Below, one piece after another: positions 15,809 to 24,010 of a stretch of DNA of 35,418 bases. Position numbers and translations under genes: made by a program. Positions within the stretch are counted from its first letter, which is position 1, and each line of letters starts with the position of its first letter. The stretch covers positions 1 to 35,418 of the IMG/VR virus record IMGVR_UViG_3300028794_000003. One strand, given 5' to 3'. This stretch comes from a virus. The notes beneath the pieces were generated by a model. It ran no database searches, was not told where the DNA came from, and worked only from the letters and a program-made list of their open reading frames with translations.

Positions 15809-15918
15809 TAATCACTCCTTGATTAACTTTATTTCAAAATCATACCACAAAGTTGCTGTTTTATATACAAGGACTATATTGTAAACTACTGAATAAATAT
15901 TATTTGGAGAGTAGAGTA
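15809..15918. promoter_or_regulatory. Divergent spacer before accessory island
   Basis: The spacer separates the minus-strand fibre gene from a plus-strand gene. A possible plus promoter, TTGCTG (15852-15857) with TATATT about 16 bases later, would read into the 109-aa gene. The -35 is a moderate match. The upstream AT-rich run supports it only weakly. Confidence 0.3.
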
Positions 15919-16248
15919 ATGTACTTAGGATTAACTGAACAACAAATAAAAGCGATTAAGAAAGACTTGGAAATATTAGAAAAATTTAATGAGGGAGCAA
16001 TAAATTTTATAGGGGTACATGATTTTCGATTTTTTGTGGTAGCCGAACTGCTTAATTCCACAGAAATAAGATCCCTTATAAAGGAATGTGAGTTTGTTTT
16101 TAATCATATTTTATCATCTGCTTCACAAAAATCATCTGCATTTGAAGCATGCAATATTTTATCTGGAGCTAGTGTTCACCAAGAATTTATGCACGAAAAA
16201 AAAGAAGAAATAAAATCTAGAAAAAATATCAAGCTAATATGTAAATAA
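15919..16248 (+). CDS. Hypothetical protein of accessory island
   Basis: The start ATG 15919 has GGAGAGTAGAGTA in front; an open frame extends upstream but lacks a ribosome-binding site. The 109-aa product is helical, AT-rich in codon use, with hydrophobic FRFFVVAELL and FVFNHILSS helices and a basic end (KSRKNIKLICK). It runs against the late operon direction and converges on the winged-helix gene with a one-base gap. I do not recognise it. Its orientation and composition suggest a moron-type cargo gene, possibly host-takeover or exclusion. Confidence 0.55.
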   Translation: MYLGLTEQQIKAIKKDLEILEKFNEGAINFIGVHDFRFFVVAELLNSTEIRSLIKECEFVFNHILSSASQKSSAFEACNILSGASVHQEFMHEKKEEIKSRKNIKLICK

Positions 16249-16249
16249 T

Positions 16250-16804
16250 TTATTCATATATTTTTTTAAATTCTTCTAAAGACATAATATAAGCATCTTC
16301 ACTTAAAATCTTTATAATTATCCCCGATTTAATTTTCCCTACATATTCTTGATAAGCATTAAGCAACGAAATTAATTCCTTATCTTTAGGTTTTAAAGAA
16401 AGAGATGTTTTACTGTATGCAGCAGCTGCACGGTTGATCAAATTTTGATGCGACAGCTGCACGGTTGTTGAACTTTTGTTCAGAGTGACTTTTGAACGAT
16501 TCTGCACGGTTGTTAATATTTTATTCAGTATAGAACCTCTTATAAATTTTCGATTATTCCCTAATCCTTGACGAAGAATTAATCGGTAATTTTCTAAGTC
16601 ATTTAAAGTAGTGAAAACGGTTCGCAAACTAAATCCTGTTATATCGGCCATTTTTACAGCCGAATAAGGAAAGGGTTTATTATTTCTAATAAGGAATCCC
16701 AGAAGTCTCTGAAATATAATTCGTTGAGTAGGAGAAATATTTAATCGTTGATAAGTTTTTTCATAAACTTGAGCATTAAAAGTTTTTTGATTTTTTGTAC
16801 GCAT
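16250..16804 (-). CDS. Winged-helix replication-initiator-like protein
   Basis: A 184-aa protein with a winged-helix domain at about 20-95 (TQRIIFQRLLGFLIRNNKPF, VKMADITGFSLRTVFTTLND, then a wing with RKF). It continues in a linker rich in Asn, Thr, Ser, Gln and Ala and a helical end. The layout (N-terminal winged helix, low-complexity linker encoded by short repeats, C-terminal helices) resembles phage and plasmid replication initiators such as lambda O. The linker DNA holds three TGCACGGTTG repeats. It sits in an island inside the late region. A plus-strand promoter and hairpin lie just above its start. It could also be a transcription regulator. Confidence 0.6.
   Translation of the reverse strand: MRTKNQKTFNAQVYEKTYQRLNISPTQRIIFQRLLGFLIRNNKPFPYSAVKMADITGFSLRTVFTTLNDLENYRLILRQGLGNNRKFIRGSILNKILTTVQNRSKVTLNKSSTTVQLSHQNLINRAAAAYSKTSLSLKPKDKELISLLNAYQEYVGKIKSGIIIKILSEDAYIMSLEEFKKIYE
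16427..16512 (+). repeat. Three TGCACGGTTG iteron-like repeats
   Basis: TGCACGGTTG is found at 16427-16436, 16458-16467 and 16503-16512 (spacing 31 and 45). The first two extend to CAGCTGCACGGTTG. They lie in the linker of the winged-helix gene, in different codon contexts, so protein constraint does not explain them. The core TGCACGG recurs three times inside the second replication gene at 32944-32992. Confidence 0.6.
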
Positions 16805-16815
16805 AGGGATATACT
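16787..16815 (+). promoter_or_regulatory. Plus-strand promoter overlapping start of winged-helix gene
   Basis: TTGATT (16787-16792), 17 bases, TATACT (16810-16815). It reads away from the minus-strand winged-helix gene, through its leader, toward the gene at 17008. The hexamers are moderate to good and the spacing is ideal. It would give an RNA starting near 16822 that is antisense to the leader. Confidence 0.5.
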
Positions 16816-16821
16816 TGTCCT

Positions 16822-16880
16822 GTAATTAACGGTTACATATAGCCGGATCAACAGGTTTACGGCCTGTCCGGCTAATCTAT
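16822..16880 (+). ncRNA. Candidate antisense leader RNA with bulged hairpin
   Basis: The RNA expected from the promoter at 16787-16815 folds into a strong hairpin. AGCCGGA (16841-16847) pairs TCCGGCT (16868-16874), with an inner ACAGG/CCTGT stem, a TCA bulge and a TTTACGG loop. No clear T-run follows, so its end is uncertain; it may continue to the gene at 17008. It is complementary to the leader of the winged-helix gene, as in plasmid copy-number RNAs. Confidence 0.35.
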
Positions 16881-17007
16881 TATACATATTTATTTCGTTT
16901 TACTTTATAAAATCCTTTCCCACCTATTATCAATCATGATTAATTTTATGCTTGTTTTATGAGCATACGTGTATTACAATTCTCAATATAGATGAAAGGA
17001 AATAATT

Positions 17008-17250
17008 ATGACTACTCTCGATGCAATTACTCAGCAATATGTTGAACATGAAGTACAAATTCGTGTTCTTCAGGCCAAACATGATGATATCCATAAAGAA
17101 TTCGGTAGAATTGATGACACATTCAAAAAAATTGAACATCAATTTGAGTTGATCAATGCAAAAATTGAATCACGCACCATGTGGCTGATAGGATTGGTAA
17201 TTACCTCCATTATCTTGCCTGTTGTTCTTCACTCTTTAAAATTAGTTTGA
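17008..17250 (+). CDS. Coiled-coil protein with C-terminal membrane anchor (holin candidate)
   Basis: The 80-aa product has a charged coiled coil (about 5-54) and one hydrophobic helix (W59-L77) followed by KLV. This is the XhlA-like layout of single-anchor holin-associated proteins. GAAAGGAAATAATT is the ribosome-binding site. It is the only late-region protein seen with a clear membrane helix, and the lysozyme lacks an export signal. It therefore may serve as the holin, though it is far from the lysozyme and on the other strand. A membrane-exclusion protein is the alternative. Confidence 0.65.
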   Translation: MTTLDAITQQYVEHEVQIRVLQAKHDDIHKEFGRIDDTFKKIEHQFELINAKIESRTMWLIGLVITSIILPVVLHSLKLV

Positions 17251-17259
17251 GAGACTATT

Positions 17260-17328
17260 ATGTTATTAACTATCTGCGCTATTTATTGTTGTTGTTATTG
17301 GGGATGGCAATTGTTAGACCGTCCTTAA
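17260..17328 (+). CDS. Possible 22-aa hydrophobic peptide
   Basis: A short frame directly behind the coiled-coil/membrane protein encodes a hydrophobic, cysteine-rich peptide (AIYCCCYWGW core) with an acceptable GAGAG ribosome-binding site. It overlaps the end of the minus-strand gene by four bases. It could be a small membrane partner of the holin candidate or just chance. Confidence 0.25.
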   Translation: MLLTICAIYCCCYWGWQLLDRP

Positions 17329-19097
17329 TCAGACGCGCCAGCATATTGAGCAACTCCACGACTTAATGTTAATCCTAAAGCGGCTGCCTTTAATTGTTTG
17401 TCAGATATTTTACTTATTTCTTCCATCTGTTTTGCCCAATCTTTACTCGTGATAAATTCAATGGCAGCTTTATCATTTCCGCCTTTAGTGAAAATATGTT
17501 CTAGTAAAGTTTCTAAAAAAGCACCCGTGCTTCTGGATTGATTCATTCCACGCTCTTCAGTGCCTTTAGCGGTTTTAATAGTCGGAGGGCCCATTAGGTC
17601 TTTAAATAGTAATCGCATCGCCTTAAGGTTTTGTTGAGCATCTGGAGCATTTCTTAGTCCGTGCATCAACTCATCAAATTTCTTTTCTGAAGCCAATGCT
17701 TGATAGAAATTAGTGCCATTAACTTCTTTGCGATCAAAAACTTTTTCCAATCCTTCGCGTACTTTTTTACGCTCATAAAGGGCTCTTGCATCTGCATATT
17801 CAGGATAATGAGCATCCATTTGATCGCGCATTTCAGCACGAGTATTAGAAATAATACGAGCTTCATTACTATTACCACTACGCTCTGCAGTATTCACCAT
17901 GTCATCTAAAGCTCGTTTAACATGATCCCAGTAAACTAGAGAAGTAGGAAGAGGTTGTGTTTGACCTTCTTTTAATGCTACGTTTTCAGGCATTAATTTT
18001 TTTAAACTCTCTTGATAAGCCGGAGTTTTTTTCACCATCTTTTCGGCAGACTTAATAATCGCATTATTCTGAAATTGTAATGGAAATTCTTGAGGTAAAT
18101 TAACTTGGCTCATATTTTCATAAGCTTCAGTTATTTTAGGCCCCATAGTGGGTTCAGAATAGATATCATTTAATGTTTTTTCAATAGCTCTACGCTCACT
18201 CTCTTGACGAGATTTTCCACGCTGATAAAGTAATTGCCCACCTTCTTCCGTCTTTCCTAAAGCCCCTTGACGTTTAGCTGCCCATGGACTAACCCCGGCT
18301 TCAGCTGGAGTAAGATAGTTTAACCCTAATTGATTAGCTGCTTGGATTCGTGGATTCGCCACCTCAGGACTTACACCTTCTGTAAGCTTGCGCATCATAT
18401 CTTTCTTAGTGCCAAATCCTCTTGCGCCCAGCGCTCCGGTAAACATGCCAAGAATATCTGCGCCAGTTTCTCCGGTTCCTGCAGATTTTGCGCCCTCTCT
18501 ACCTAAAAGTCCTGCACCAGTCCCAGATAATATTTTAGCCATTAATTTAACTTTAGGACTGGTGCTTTGCATTAATTCGGATAATACACTGAAAGGAACC
18601 ATAGTGCCTGCGCTTACGGCACCCGATTTTAAAGGCTCCTCTGGAGATTGAATACCACTATAGATACCTTGTGGGGTAGCTTCAGAAACAGCTTTAGAAA
18701 CAAATCGCCCTACTTTAGGGATGGAGGACAATGCTTCCCCGGCTTTTCCTAAATTCATCCCAGGAATAGCAAATGCTGGAGCATATTGACCTGCAAACTG
18801 AATCAATTTATCTGCTGCATTAGGGTTTTCTACGCCAAGTGCTGGACCAAATTCATAATCAGAAGGAGATAGTTCGGGTATATAACCTTTGGTTAATTTA
18901 TGGGGTAGATTAGCAAACTCACGCCCCATATTTAATAATCCTATAGAAGGGTCTTTAATACCATAACGGACTACTTTTTGTAAAAGATTCTCTTTAGGTT
19001 TTGGAGGAAAACGATTTCTTAAGGACGATTCTATTTGCTCTCTGGTAAGATTATCAGGGAATTCAGCTATTTGCCCATTAGATAATTCGATTTGCAT
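17325..19097 (-). CDS. Ejection (internal virion) protein
   Basis: A 590-aa protein with N-terminal LSNGQIAEFPDNLTREQIES, a pattern shared by many phage internal/ejection proteins. A Pro-rich linker, a small-residue-rich segment with amphipathic helices (about 95-235: FAGQYAPAFAIPG, GAGLLGREGAK, MFTGALGARGFG) and a long helical charged C-terminal part (about 290-580) follow. In P22-type phages three such proteins form a channel that carries DNA through the envelope. It is the last of three likely ejection genes, and its start abuts the stop of the preceding one. No lytic transglycosylase motif is visible. Confidence 0.75.
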   Translation of the reverse strand: MQIELSNGQIAEFPDNLTREQIESSLRNRFPPKPKENLLQKVVRYGIKDPSIGLLNMGREFANLPHKLTKGYIPELSPSDYEFGPALGVENPNAADKLIQFAGQYAPAFAIPGMNLGKAGEALSSIPKVGRFVSKAVSEATPQGIYSGIQSPEEPLKSGAVSAGTMVPFSVLSELMQSTSPKVKLMAKILSGTGAGLLGREGAKSAGTGETGADILGMFTGALGARGFGTKKDMMRKLTEGVSPEVANPRIQAANQLGLNYLTPAEAGVSPWAAKRQGALGKTEEGGQLLYQRGKSRQESERRAIEKTLNDIYSEPTMGPKITEAYENMSQVNLPQEFPLQFQNNAIIKSAEKMVKKTPAYQESLKKLMPENVALKEGQTQPLPTSLVYWDHVKRALDDMVNTAERSGNSNEARIISNTRAEMRDQMDAHYPEYADARALYERKKVREGLEKVFDRKEVNGTNFYQALASEKKFDELMHGLRNAPDAQQNLKAMRLLFKDLMGPPTIKTAKGTEERGMNQSRSTGAFLETLLEHIFTKGGNDKAAIEFITSKDWAKQMEEISKISDKQLKAAALGLTLSRGVAQYAGASD

Positions 19098-20131
19098 TAT
19101 TCAAGCCTCCCGGTCTCTATATTATATTTCAAGACTTTTTTATCCGAAGTAGGCGCGACAAGCAATTCATCAGTATTAACCTTGCGAGAAGTAATTAAGG
19201 AGTGTGCGCGTTTTCTCCGAGCCTCTAAATCCTTTCTTAAGTCTTTAAGCCTTTCAATATAAGCGTCATCCGATTCATTGGTGGCGCGTCTTATTTGTTG
19301 CTCCACTAAATCAATACTTGCCTGTACTTTTGGAAGAGATTGTGCAGCTACTAAAGTATCAATCATGCCGCTTGTTTTGGCATTATATGCAGCTTTTTTA
19401 GACGGGCTAAAATCCCCTCTTCCATAAATTTTACTTGAATCTTTAATCATATCATCCAACATAGGCAATACTGTATCAATGCCTTGAATAGCTTGTTGAG
19501 ACTGAGTTAGCACAGCATTAGTAGGGGAATCCCCTCCTTTAGCTTGTTTCTTTATATCTTCTTTTTTTCTAAATAAATCTAATTGCATTTCTTGTTTGTC
19601 TTGAGGGGACTGTGCACCAGAAGTCAATGGATCATACCCAAACTGTTGCTTAAAAAATCCCCTCAACATTGGATTATTACGCAACATATCTAAATTCATT
19701 CCTGGAGAACCACCTTGTTGCTGGGTAGGCATAGCTTGCGCTTGCGCTTGCTCTAATCCTTCAGGCGAATACATGCCCATCCCTTCACTAGCCATTTGTT
19801 GTGGAGGAGCTTCCTGCTGAGCCATATCTCCACCGCCAAACATTTGAGCCATATTTTGAAATTGATTAATCTTATACATAGGGTCATTAGCATTACGCAG
19901 ACCCTGTAATTGCTGCTCCATCATCATACGCTTCAACGCATCAAACTGTCCCGCATGCGCCTGTTCTTGTTGACGCTGCGCCATTTGCTGCTGAAAATGC
20001 TGCTCTAGCTGCTTTTGTCTTTCGCGCTCTAATACAGGCTGCATCATACGAGAAAACATCGTAGAACCTGTATTTAATCCTTGTAGCAGGCCTACTCCCG
20101 CCTCTGCAGGTAATGGTATGCCTAAAGCCAT
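19097..20131 (-). CDS. Gln/Met-rich ejection protein
   Basis: A 344-aa protein. Residues about 30-160 are extremely rich in Gln, Met and Ala (for example ERQKQLEQHFQQQMAQRQQ), probably disordered or helical. The C-terminal half (190-340) is helical and charged. It sits between the other two ejection candidates and its ends touch both neighbours, as in the P22 gp7/gp20/gp16 block. Low sequence complexity makes a family assignment by eye unsafe; the role comes from position and composition. Confidence 0.7.
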   Translation of the reverse strand: MALGIPLPAEAGVGLLQGLNTGSTMFSRMMQPVLERERQKQLEQHFQQQMAQRQQEQAHAGQFDALKRMMMEQQLQGLRNANDPMYKINQFQNMAQMFGGGDMAQQEAPPQQMASEGMGMYSPEGLEQAQAQAMPTQQQGGSPGMNLDMLRNNPMLRGFFKQQFGYDPLTSGAQSPQDKQEMQLDLFRKKEDIKKQAKGGDSPTNAVLTQSQQAIQGIDTVLPMLDDMIKDSSKIYGRGDFSPSKKAAYNAKTSGMIDTLVAAQSLPKVQASIDLVEQQIRRATNESDDAYIERLKDLRKDLEARRKRAHSLITSRKVNTDELLVAPTSDKKVLKYNIETGRLE

Positions 20132-20133
20132 GG

Positions 20134-20745
20134 TTATCTCCCTGTAAAGTTCCAGCCGCCACCACCGCCCATACCGCCTCCTAAGGCGCCAGAAACCATT
20201 CCGGCAGCCGTCCCAAGACCTCTCTCATATAACCCACGTCCTGCATTTTGCTTTCCGTAAGCCATCTGAGATGACTGCTGGCCCATATTCATGGCATTCT
20301 GACCCATCTGACCAGCAGCATTAGCGCCTGCTCCAAAGATATTCTGACCGATACCAGCGCCTGCTAAATATTTTTGCAATAAGTCATTCATGTATTGCTG
20401 ACGGTCAGCTGACATAATCTGAGACGTGCCTTGCTGCATAGCACGCATGGCAGGGGAGGAGCCCAGCATGCCCATAGAGCTCGCTGCATTCATACCCTGC
20501 TGACCTGCAAAGTCTTGCAAGTCTTTGGCATACTGAGATTGCTGATAGCCCTGCGCCCACCTATCCTGCAATTCTTGAGGATTTAGGAGTTGTTGCATTG
20601 CTGAATTAAGATCGCCATAGGCATCTTGACCGTATTGACTATAAGGGTCCAGATAGCCTTGAGCCTGTTGGTAATATTTATCCAACTGTTCTTGGCCTTT
20701 TTGATAACCCCTTCCAGGGTTAATAAAATTAGATAACCAGCTCAT
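20134..20745 (-). CDS. Gly/Gln/Ala-rich ejection protein (P22 gp7-like position)
   Basis: A 203-aa protein that starts MSWLSNFINPGRGYQKG and has repeated YQQAQGY and SQYGQDAYGDL segments. It then has Gly/Ala/Met-rich helices (SSMGMLGSSPAMRAMQQ) and a Gly-rich end. This composition is typical of the first, small DNA-transfer protein of short-tailed phages, which enters the cell first. It follows the neck genes and begins the ejection block. TATAAGGACATAAT gives the ribosome-binding site. Confidence 0.7.
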   Translation of the reverse strand: MSWLSNFINPGRGYQKGQEQLDKYYQQAQGYLDPYSQYGQDAYGDLNSAMQQLLNPQELQDRWAQGYQQSQYAKDLQDFAGQQGMNAASSMGMLGSSPAMRAMQQGTSQIMSADRQQYMNDLLQKYLAGAGIGQNIFGAGANAAGQMGQNAMNMGQQSSQMAYGKQNAGRGLYERGLGTAAGMVSGALGGGMGGGGGWNFTGR

Positions 20746-20754
20746 ATTATGTCC

Positions 20755-21039
20755 TTATACTATGACAACTACTACACCATTTATCTTGGCTTTTAGTTGA
20801 TTGGTTGTTGTATCATACCACATTGTGCCATTTGCTGCCGTCAATGCCAAAGTGGTAATTTCAGCAGTCGTAAACTGGGGCGCAAATAGCCCATTATCAT
20901 ATCGATTAAGCTCATTTTGAATGAGCGTTATCGTTTCATTTAGCGTATCCACCAAAGTAGAGAGCCAAGAATTAAACTCAAAAGTAAAAGTAGACCCTGC
21001 TAAAGCTACTGTATTAACTCTCTCTAAAAAAACCGCCAT
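20755..21039 (-). CDS. Small virion protein after gp10-like gene
   Basis: A 94-aa protein with an N-terminal strand pattern (MAVFLERVNTVALAGSTFTF), a central amphipathic helix (STLVDTLNETITLIQNEL) and a terminal hairpin of the form GTMWYDTTTNQLKAKINGV. That hairpin recurs in phage virion proteins. Its start abuts the stop of the gp10-like gene. It may be a neck or tail-needle-associated protein; it is much shorter than P22 gp26. Confidence 0.65.
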   Translation of the reverse strand: MAVFLERVNTVALAGSTFTFEFNSWLSTLVDTLNETITLIQNELNRYDNGLFAPQFTTAEITTLALTAANGTMWYDTTTNQLKAKINGVVVVIV

Positions 21040-22790
21040 TAATTCGCCCCTCCTGATGACCTATGCGTATTCCTAACTCCACCCAAGATCACAATTGGCG
21101 CTGAACTTACACAAATAAGTTTATAACAGCGATTACGAGAAGGCCCAAGCTGATACCAACGCATACGCCACCGGTATTCTCCTAATGGACTAAATTCACG
21201 CAAATCAGCGCTCGTAAAGGTAATTCCTCCATCATCAGAATAGTACAGTTCAATATGCGGCTTAAAGAGTGCACAGTAATGATTATCATCAAAGGTAGGC
21301 GTATTCGTACCTTCTTGAATCAGATATTTATCGTCTTCGCTTAAGATATAGACTGGCACTTCAGGTGTTGAGTCTTCACTGACAATAAAAGTGGTATTTA
21401 AGAAAGGCGCACAACTTTGATAAAAGGTGTTATCACCAAAGACAAAATCTATCTCTACATAATCTTCCACAAATTCAGCATAATCGGGCAGAAATAACTG
21501 CTTAGTCACGAGCTCATAACGCATCGGATATTTACTAAAAGCATCCGCCGCTTGAGCATCGGTTTGCTCAGTATTTCGTAATTCATTGTGGTAAATATTG
21601 CCGGCCATCTCATAGATTACCGGATCGTCAAGAACTGTCACCAAATGCTTATTATTAAAATAAATATGCTTTTGAATACGATTGCGCTCACCGTTAAGTT
21701 CTATAACGCGTCCCCAAGTGCCCGTTTCAAAATTATACTCAATAGCGTTAGCAGATTGGGATAAATCTAAGGTGCCAAAATCCAGAAAGGCTCCAGCAGA
21801 TACCCGATAAAATATCGTATTTTCGTACTGATATAAAAATCCATTGGCGGTGTTAATAATAAAAGGGCTCACGCCTTCAGGGATAGACGAATTCTCCAGT
21901 AATACATTAATAGCCTGGGATGATATATCCTCAGGCTGTTGGCCATTAGAGGACATAAAGCTCACAAGTCCATCCGAGTTATTACCAAGCCATGCCATGC
22001 GTCCAAAGCTTATGTCAAGCGAAAAAGGGTCGGCAATACCATAGTCAAAGTTATAAGAAGTACTCAGCTTCCACGGGAACTCGCTCAAGCCAGCCCCTAC
22101 GGAAATCTGCGTTGCAATGTTGGACCAAATATCGGTCGTAAAATCATTAAAGATATAAAGCTGATTATGCAAAACCCCCATTTGCCTTATAATGCCAGAG
22201 GCTTGCGCAAATAAAGGGGCAACTGGAAGGCCTGAAGTAAAGCAGCCTGACGTCCCTCCAACCAAATTAATAGTGGTTAGCGTGAAGATAGGCTCATCCT
22301 TTTGGCTCACCGCAAAACGATTCCCAAAGGCTGCCACATAGACAGGCTTGGTTGGCGCATTTCCATCAGTCACTGCCGCCATAGTCACTAAAGCACCCGT
22401 TTCCGTGATTAAAAAAATATGACGCTCATCGGTTAAAAATGCATAGACCAAGTTTTCTACTGTTATAAAATCAAACCATAAATTGGTGCCCAGACTTACA
22501 CTGCCGATAACCTTTTGATTATAAAACCTGTCAACTTGAAAGACTTGGTTACCATCTATCACGTAAAAGAAGTTAATCGTTTTAAAAATAGCACGAGGCT
22601 CTGCATTAAATATCAGACGATTTTGATTTAAAAAATTAATATGCTTTCGACCCATCGCAGGATATAAAGCCTGTTGTTTTTTGCCGGACTCAACTGACAC
22701 TCCATACCAATTGGCACAATCCATCGCACCAAACTGAATAAAGCGTTGTTTGTCGTAATAGCAAAAGATAGGAAGCGCTTCAATGGCCAT
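21039..22790 (-). CDS. P22 gp10-like packaged-DNA stabilisation (tail hub) protein
   Basis: A 583-aa beta-rich protein starting MAIEALPIFCYYDK. It has repeated WD-like strands such as YVAAFGNRFAVSQKD, MGVLHNQLYIFNDFTTDIW and MAWLGNNSDGLVSFMSSNG, as in P22 gp10, which forms a hexameric plug below the gp4 ring. P22 gp10 is 472 aa, so this one carries about 110 extra residues near the C terminus. It lies directly after the gp4-like gene, in P22 order. No enzyme motif. Confidence 0.8.
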   Translation of the reverse strand: MAIEALPIFCYYDKQRFIQFGAMDCANWYGVSVESGKKQQALYPAMGRKHINFLNQNRLIFNAEPRAIFKTINFFYVIDGNQVFQVDRFYNQKVIGSVSLGTNLWFDFITVENLVYAFLTDERHIFLITETGALVTMAAVTDGNAPTKPVYVAAFGNRFAVSQKDEPIFTLTTINLVGGTSGCFTSGLPVAPLFAQASGIIRQMGVLHNQLYIFNDFTTDIWSNIATQISVGAGLSEFPWKLSTSYNFDYGIADPFSLDISFGRMAWLGNNSDGLVSFMSSNGQQPEDISSQAINVLLENSSIPEGVSPFIINTANGFLYQYENTIFYRVSAGAFLDFGTLDLSQSANAIEYNFETGTWGRVIELNGERNRIQKHIYFNNKHLVTVLDDPVIYEMAGNIYHNELRNTEQTDAQAADAFSKYPMRYELVTKQLFLPDYAEFVEDYVEIDFVFGDNTFYQSCAPFLNTTFIVSEDSTPEVPVYILSEDDKYLIQEGTNTPTFDDNHYCALFKPHIELYYSDDGGITFTSADLREFSPLGEYRWRMRWYQLGPSRNRCYKLICVSSAPIVILGGVRNTHRSSGGAN

Positions 22791-23728
22791 TAGATTCCAG
22801 CCCTCACACGCCAGGCACCATTAAGCAAGCTTTGCTCATCGCCAGTAATCGCCAGATTAATCTCACTAGCCGATTGCATTTCCATCGTAGCTTCTTGAAA
22901 TCTCGCCTCGAGTTTATCTGTCCAAGCATCCGCGCGCCCAGTATAAAGCGCTACATCACGCGCTACAGCAAATAAGAAAAACCGAATGTAATATTGAGGA
23001 ATACTGGATAAATCATCATTGCTAGTCACGTCCGTTAACTGGAATTTTCCTCTCGCAAAAAACTGGTAAAACTGCGAAGGCGCAGGATACAAAGTGGCCG
23101 TAACAATATCGGTATCTGGGTAGGTAATGATAAATCTTGGCAAGCCTTGCAAAGGCTCATACTTCCAAGCCGCTAAATAATCATCTCGACTCTTGTCAAT
23201 CAGTGGGTAGGTAACCCCAGACAATACCAGCCACGCATTATCTAAGTTAGCTAGTCGCCCAGCCTGAATATAAGCAGCTGTTGGATTATTCGTCTGATTA
23301 GTAAAAGTGAGCTGATAGGTCCCTGTCAAAATAGCTAAGTTGCTTATGGTGATTAGGTTGTTATCGATGATAGTAATGAAGGTATTAGCGGGAATTCCGC
23401 TCCCGGTTACCAAATCTCCTACCCTGTAAATTGTCCCGTTCACCACCGTAAAGGTATTTGACCCTATGGTCACGGCAACATATTCACTATTAGTCGTTGA
23501 AGTGTAATTCGTTGGCGTAAAATAAATCTGCGTTTGCCCAAGATTAATATTTACACTGACTGTCTTGGCAATCGTTAGCATTAATCCATTATTAGCGTAA
23601 TAATTTAATAATTGATTCAATACTTGTATGCATAGTTTTTGGTCATCACCATGCAAAGGTATAGTAGGATTATGGGCATTGATAAGTCGGTAAACTTGAA
23701 AAGCAAAATCCCGGACTGAATAGGGCAT
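22790..23728 (-). CDS. P22 gp4-like head-to-tail adaptor
   Basis: A 312-aa protein with helical DFAFQVYRLINAHNPTIPLH and CIQVLNQLLNYYANNGLM segments at its start. After those comes the characteristic beta part (LPRFIITYPDTDIVTATLYPAP) and a final helical tail that packs with the portal. P22 gp4 is 166 aa; here an inserted beta domain (about 75-150, with SNTFTVVNGTIYRVGD) explains the added length. Adaptors of this class bind the portal and close the head after packaging. It is followed by the gp10-like gene, as in P22. Confidence 0.8.
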   Translation of the reverse strand: MPYSVRDFAFQVYRLINAHNPTIPLHGDDQKLCIQVLNQLLNYYANNGLMLTIAKTVSVNINLGQTQIYFTPTNYTSTTNSEYVAVTIGSNTFTVVNGTIYRVGDLVTGSGIPANTFITIIDNNLITISNLAILTGTYQLTFTNQTNNPTAAYIQAGRLANLDNAWLVLSGVTYPLIDKSRDDYLAAWKYEPLQGLPRFIITYPDTDIVTATLYPAPSQFYQFFARGKFQLTDVTSNDDLSSIPQYYIRFFLFAVARDVALYTGRADAWTDKLEARFQEATMEMQSASEINLAITGDEQSLLNGAWRVRAGI

Positions 23729-23731
23729 GAT

Positions 23732-23962
23732 CTACTCCTTTTTTTTAGGAGCATGACTAAACTTAATAGGTTTTTTATCCTCTAAATCTAAGGACTCTAA
23801 CGCAGCTTCTGGATTGGAAAACCACAGGCCTGAGGCCATATGTTCTTCGTAATCTTCCCAGCTATTAATAAGTTTCGTGACACCGTTCGCAGCATAGATA
23901 AAAGCGCGAAAGCCTTCCTTGGCAATGGAGCGTCCGTTATAAACTACCTGCGTTCCTTGCAT
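23732..23962 (-). CDS. Small neck-region protein
   Basis: The start is ATG 23962 (MQGTQVVYNG), eight bases after CAGGGAG. The longer frame from 24004 would read through the coat terminator and is rejected. The 76-aa product has a small beta start and a helical WEDYEEHMASGLWFSNPEAA segment, then a basic end (KFSHAPKKKE). It lies between coat and adaptor. Such small proteins are often head-completion or decoration factors. No family recognised. Confidence 0.65.
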   Translation of the reverse strand: MQGTQVVYNGRSIAKEGFRAFIYAANGVTKLINSWEDYEEHMASGLWFSNPEAALESLDLEDKKPIKFSHAPKKKE

Positions 23963-23975
23963 AATGCTCTCCCTG

Positions 23976-24002
23976 AAAAAGACGCCCTCCGAAGAAGGCG
24001 CC
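23976..24002 (-). terminator. Terminator with UUCG loop after coat gene
   Basis: On the minus strand: stem GGCGCCTTC / GAGGGCGTC (nine pairs, two G-T), a TTCG tetraloop and then TTTTT. It lies eight bases after the coat stop. UUCG-capped stems are very stable, so much of the coat transcript should end here, leaving less message for the neck and fibre genes. Confidence 0.9.
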
Positions 24003-24010
24003 AATTTATC

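Noticed and set aside
23732-24004. 90-aa version of the small neck gene starting at 24004
   Set aside because: Would read through the coat terminator; ATG 23962 has the ribosome-binding site.
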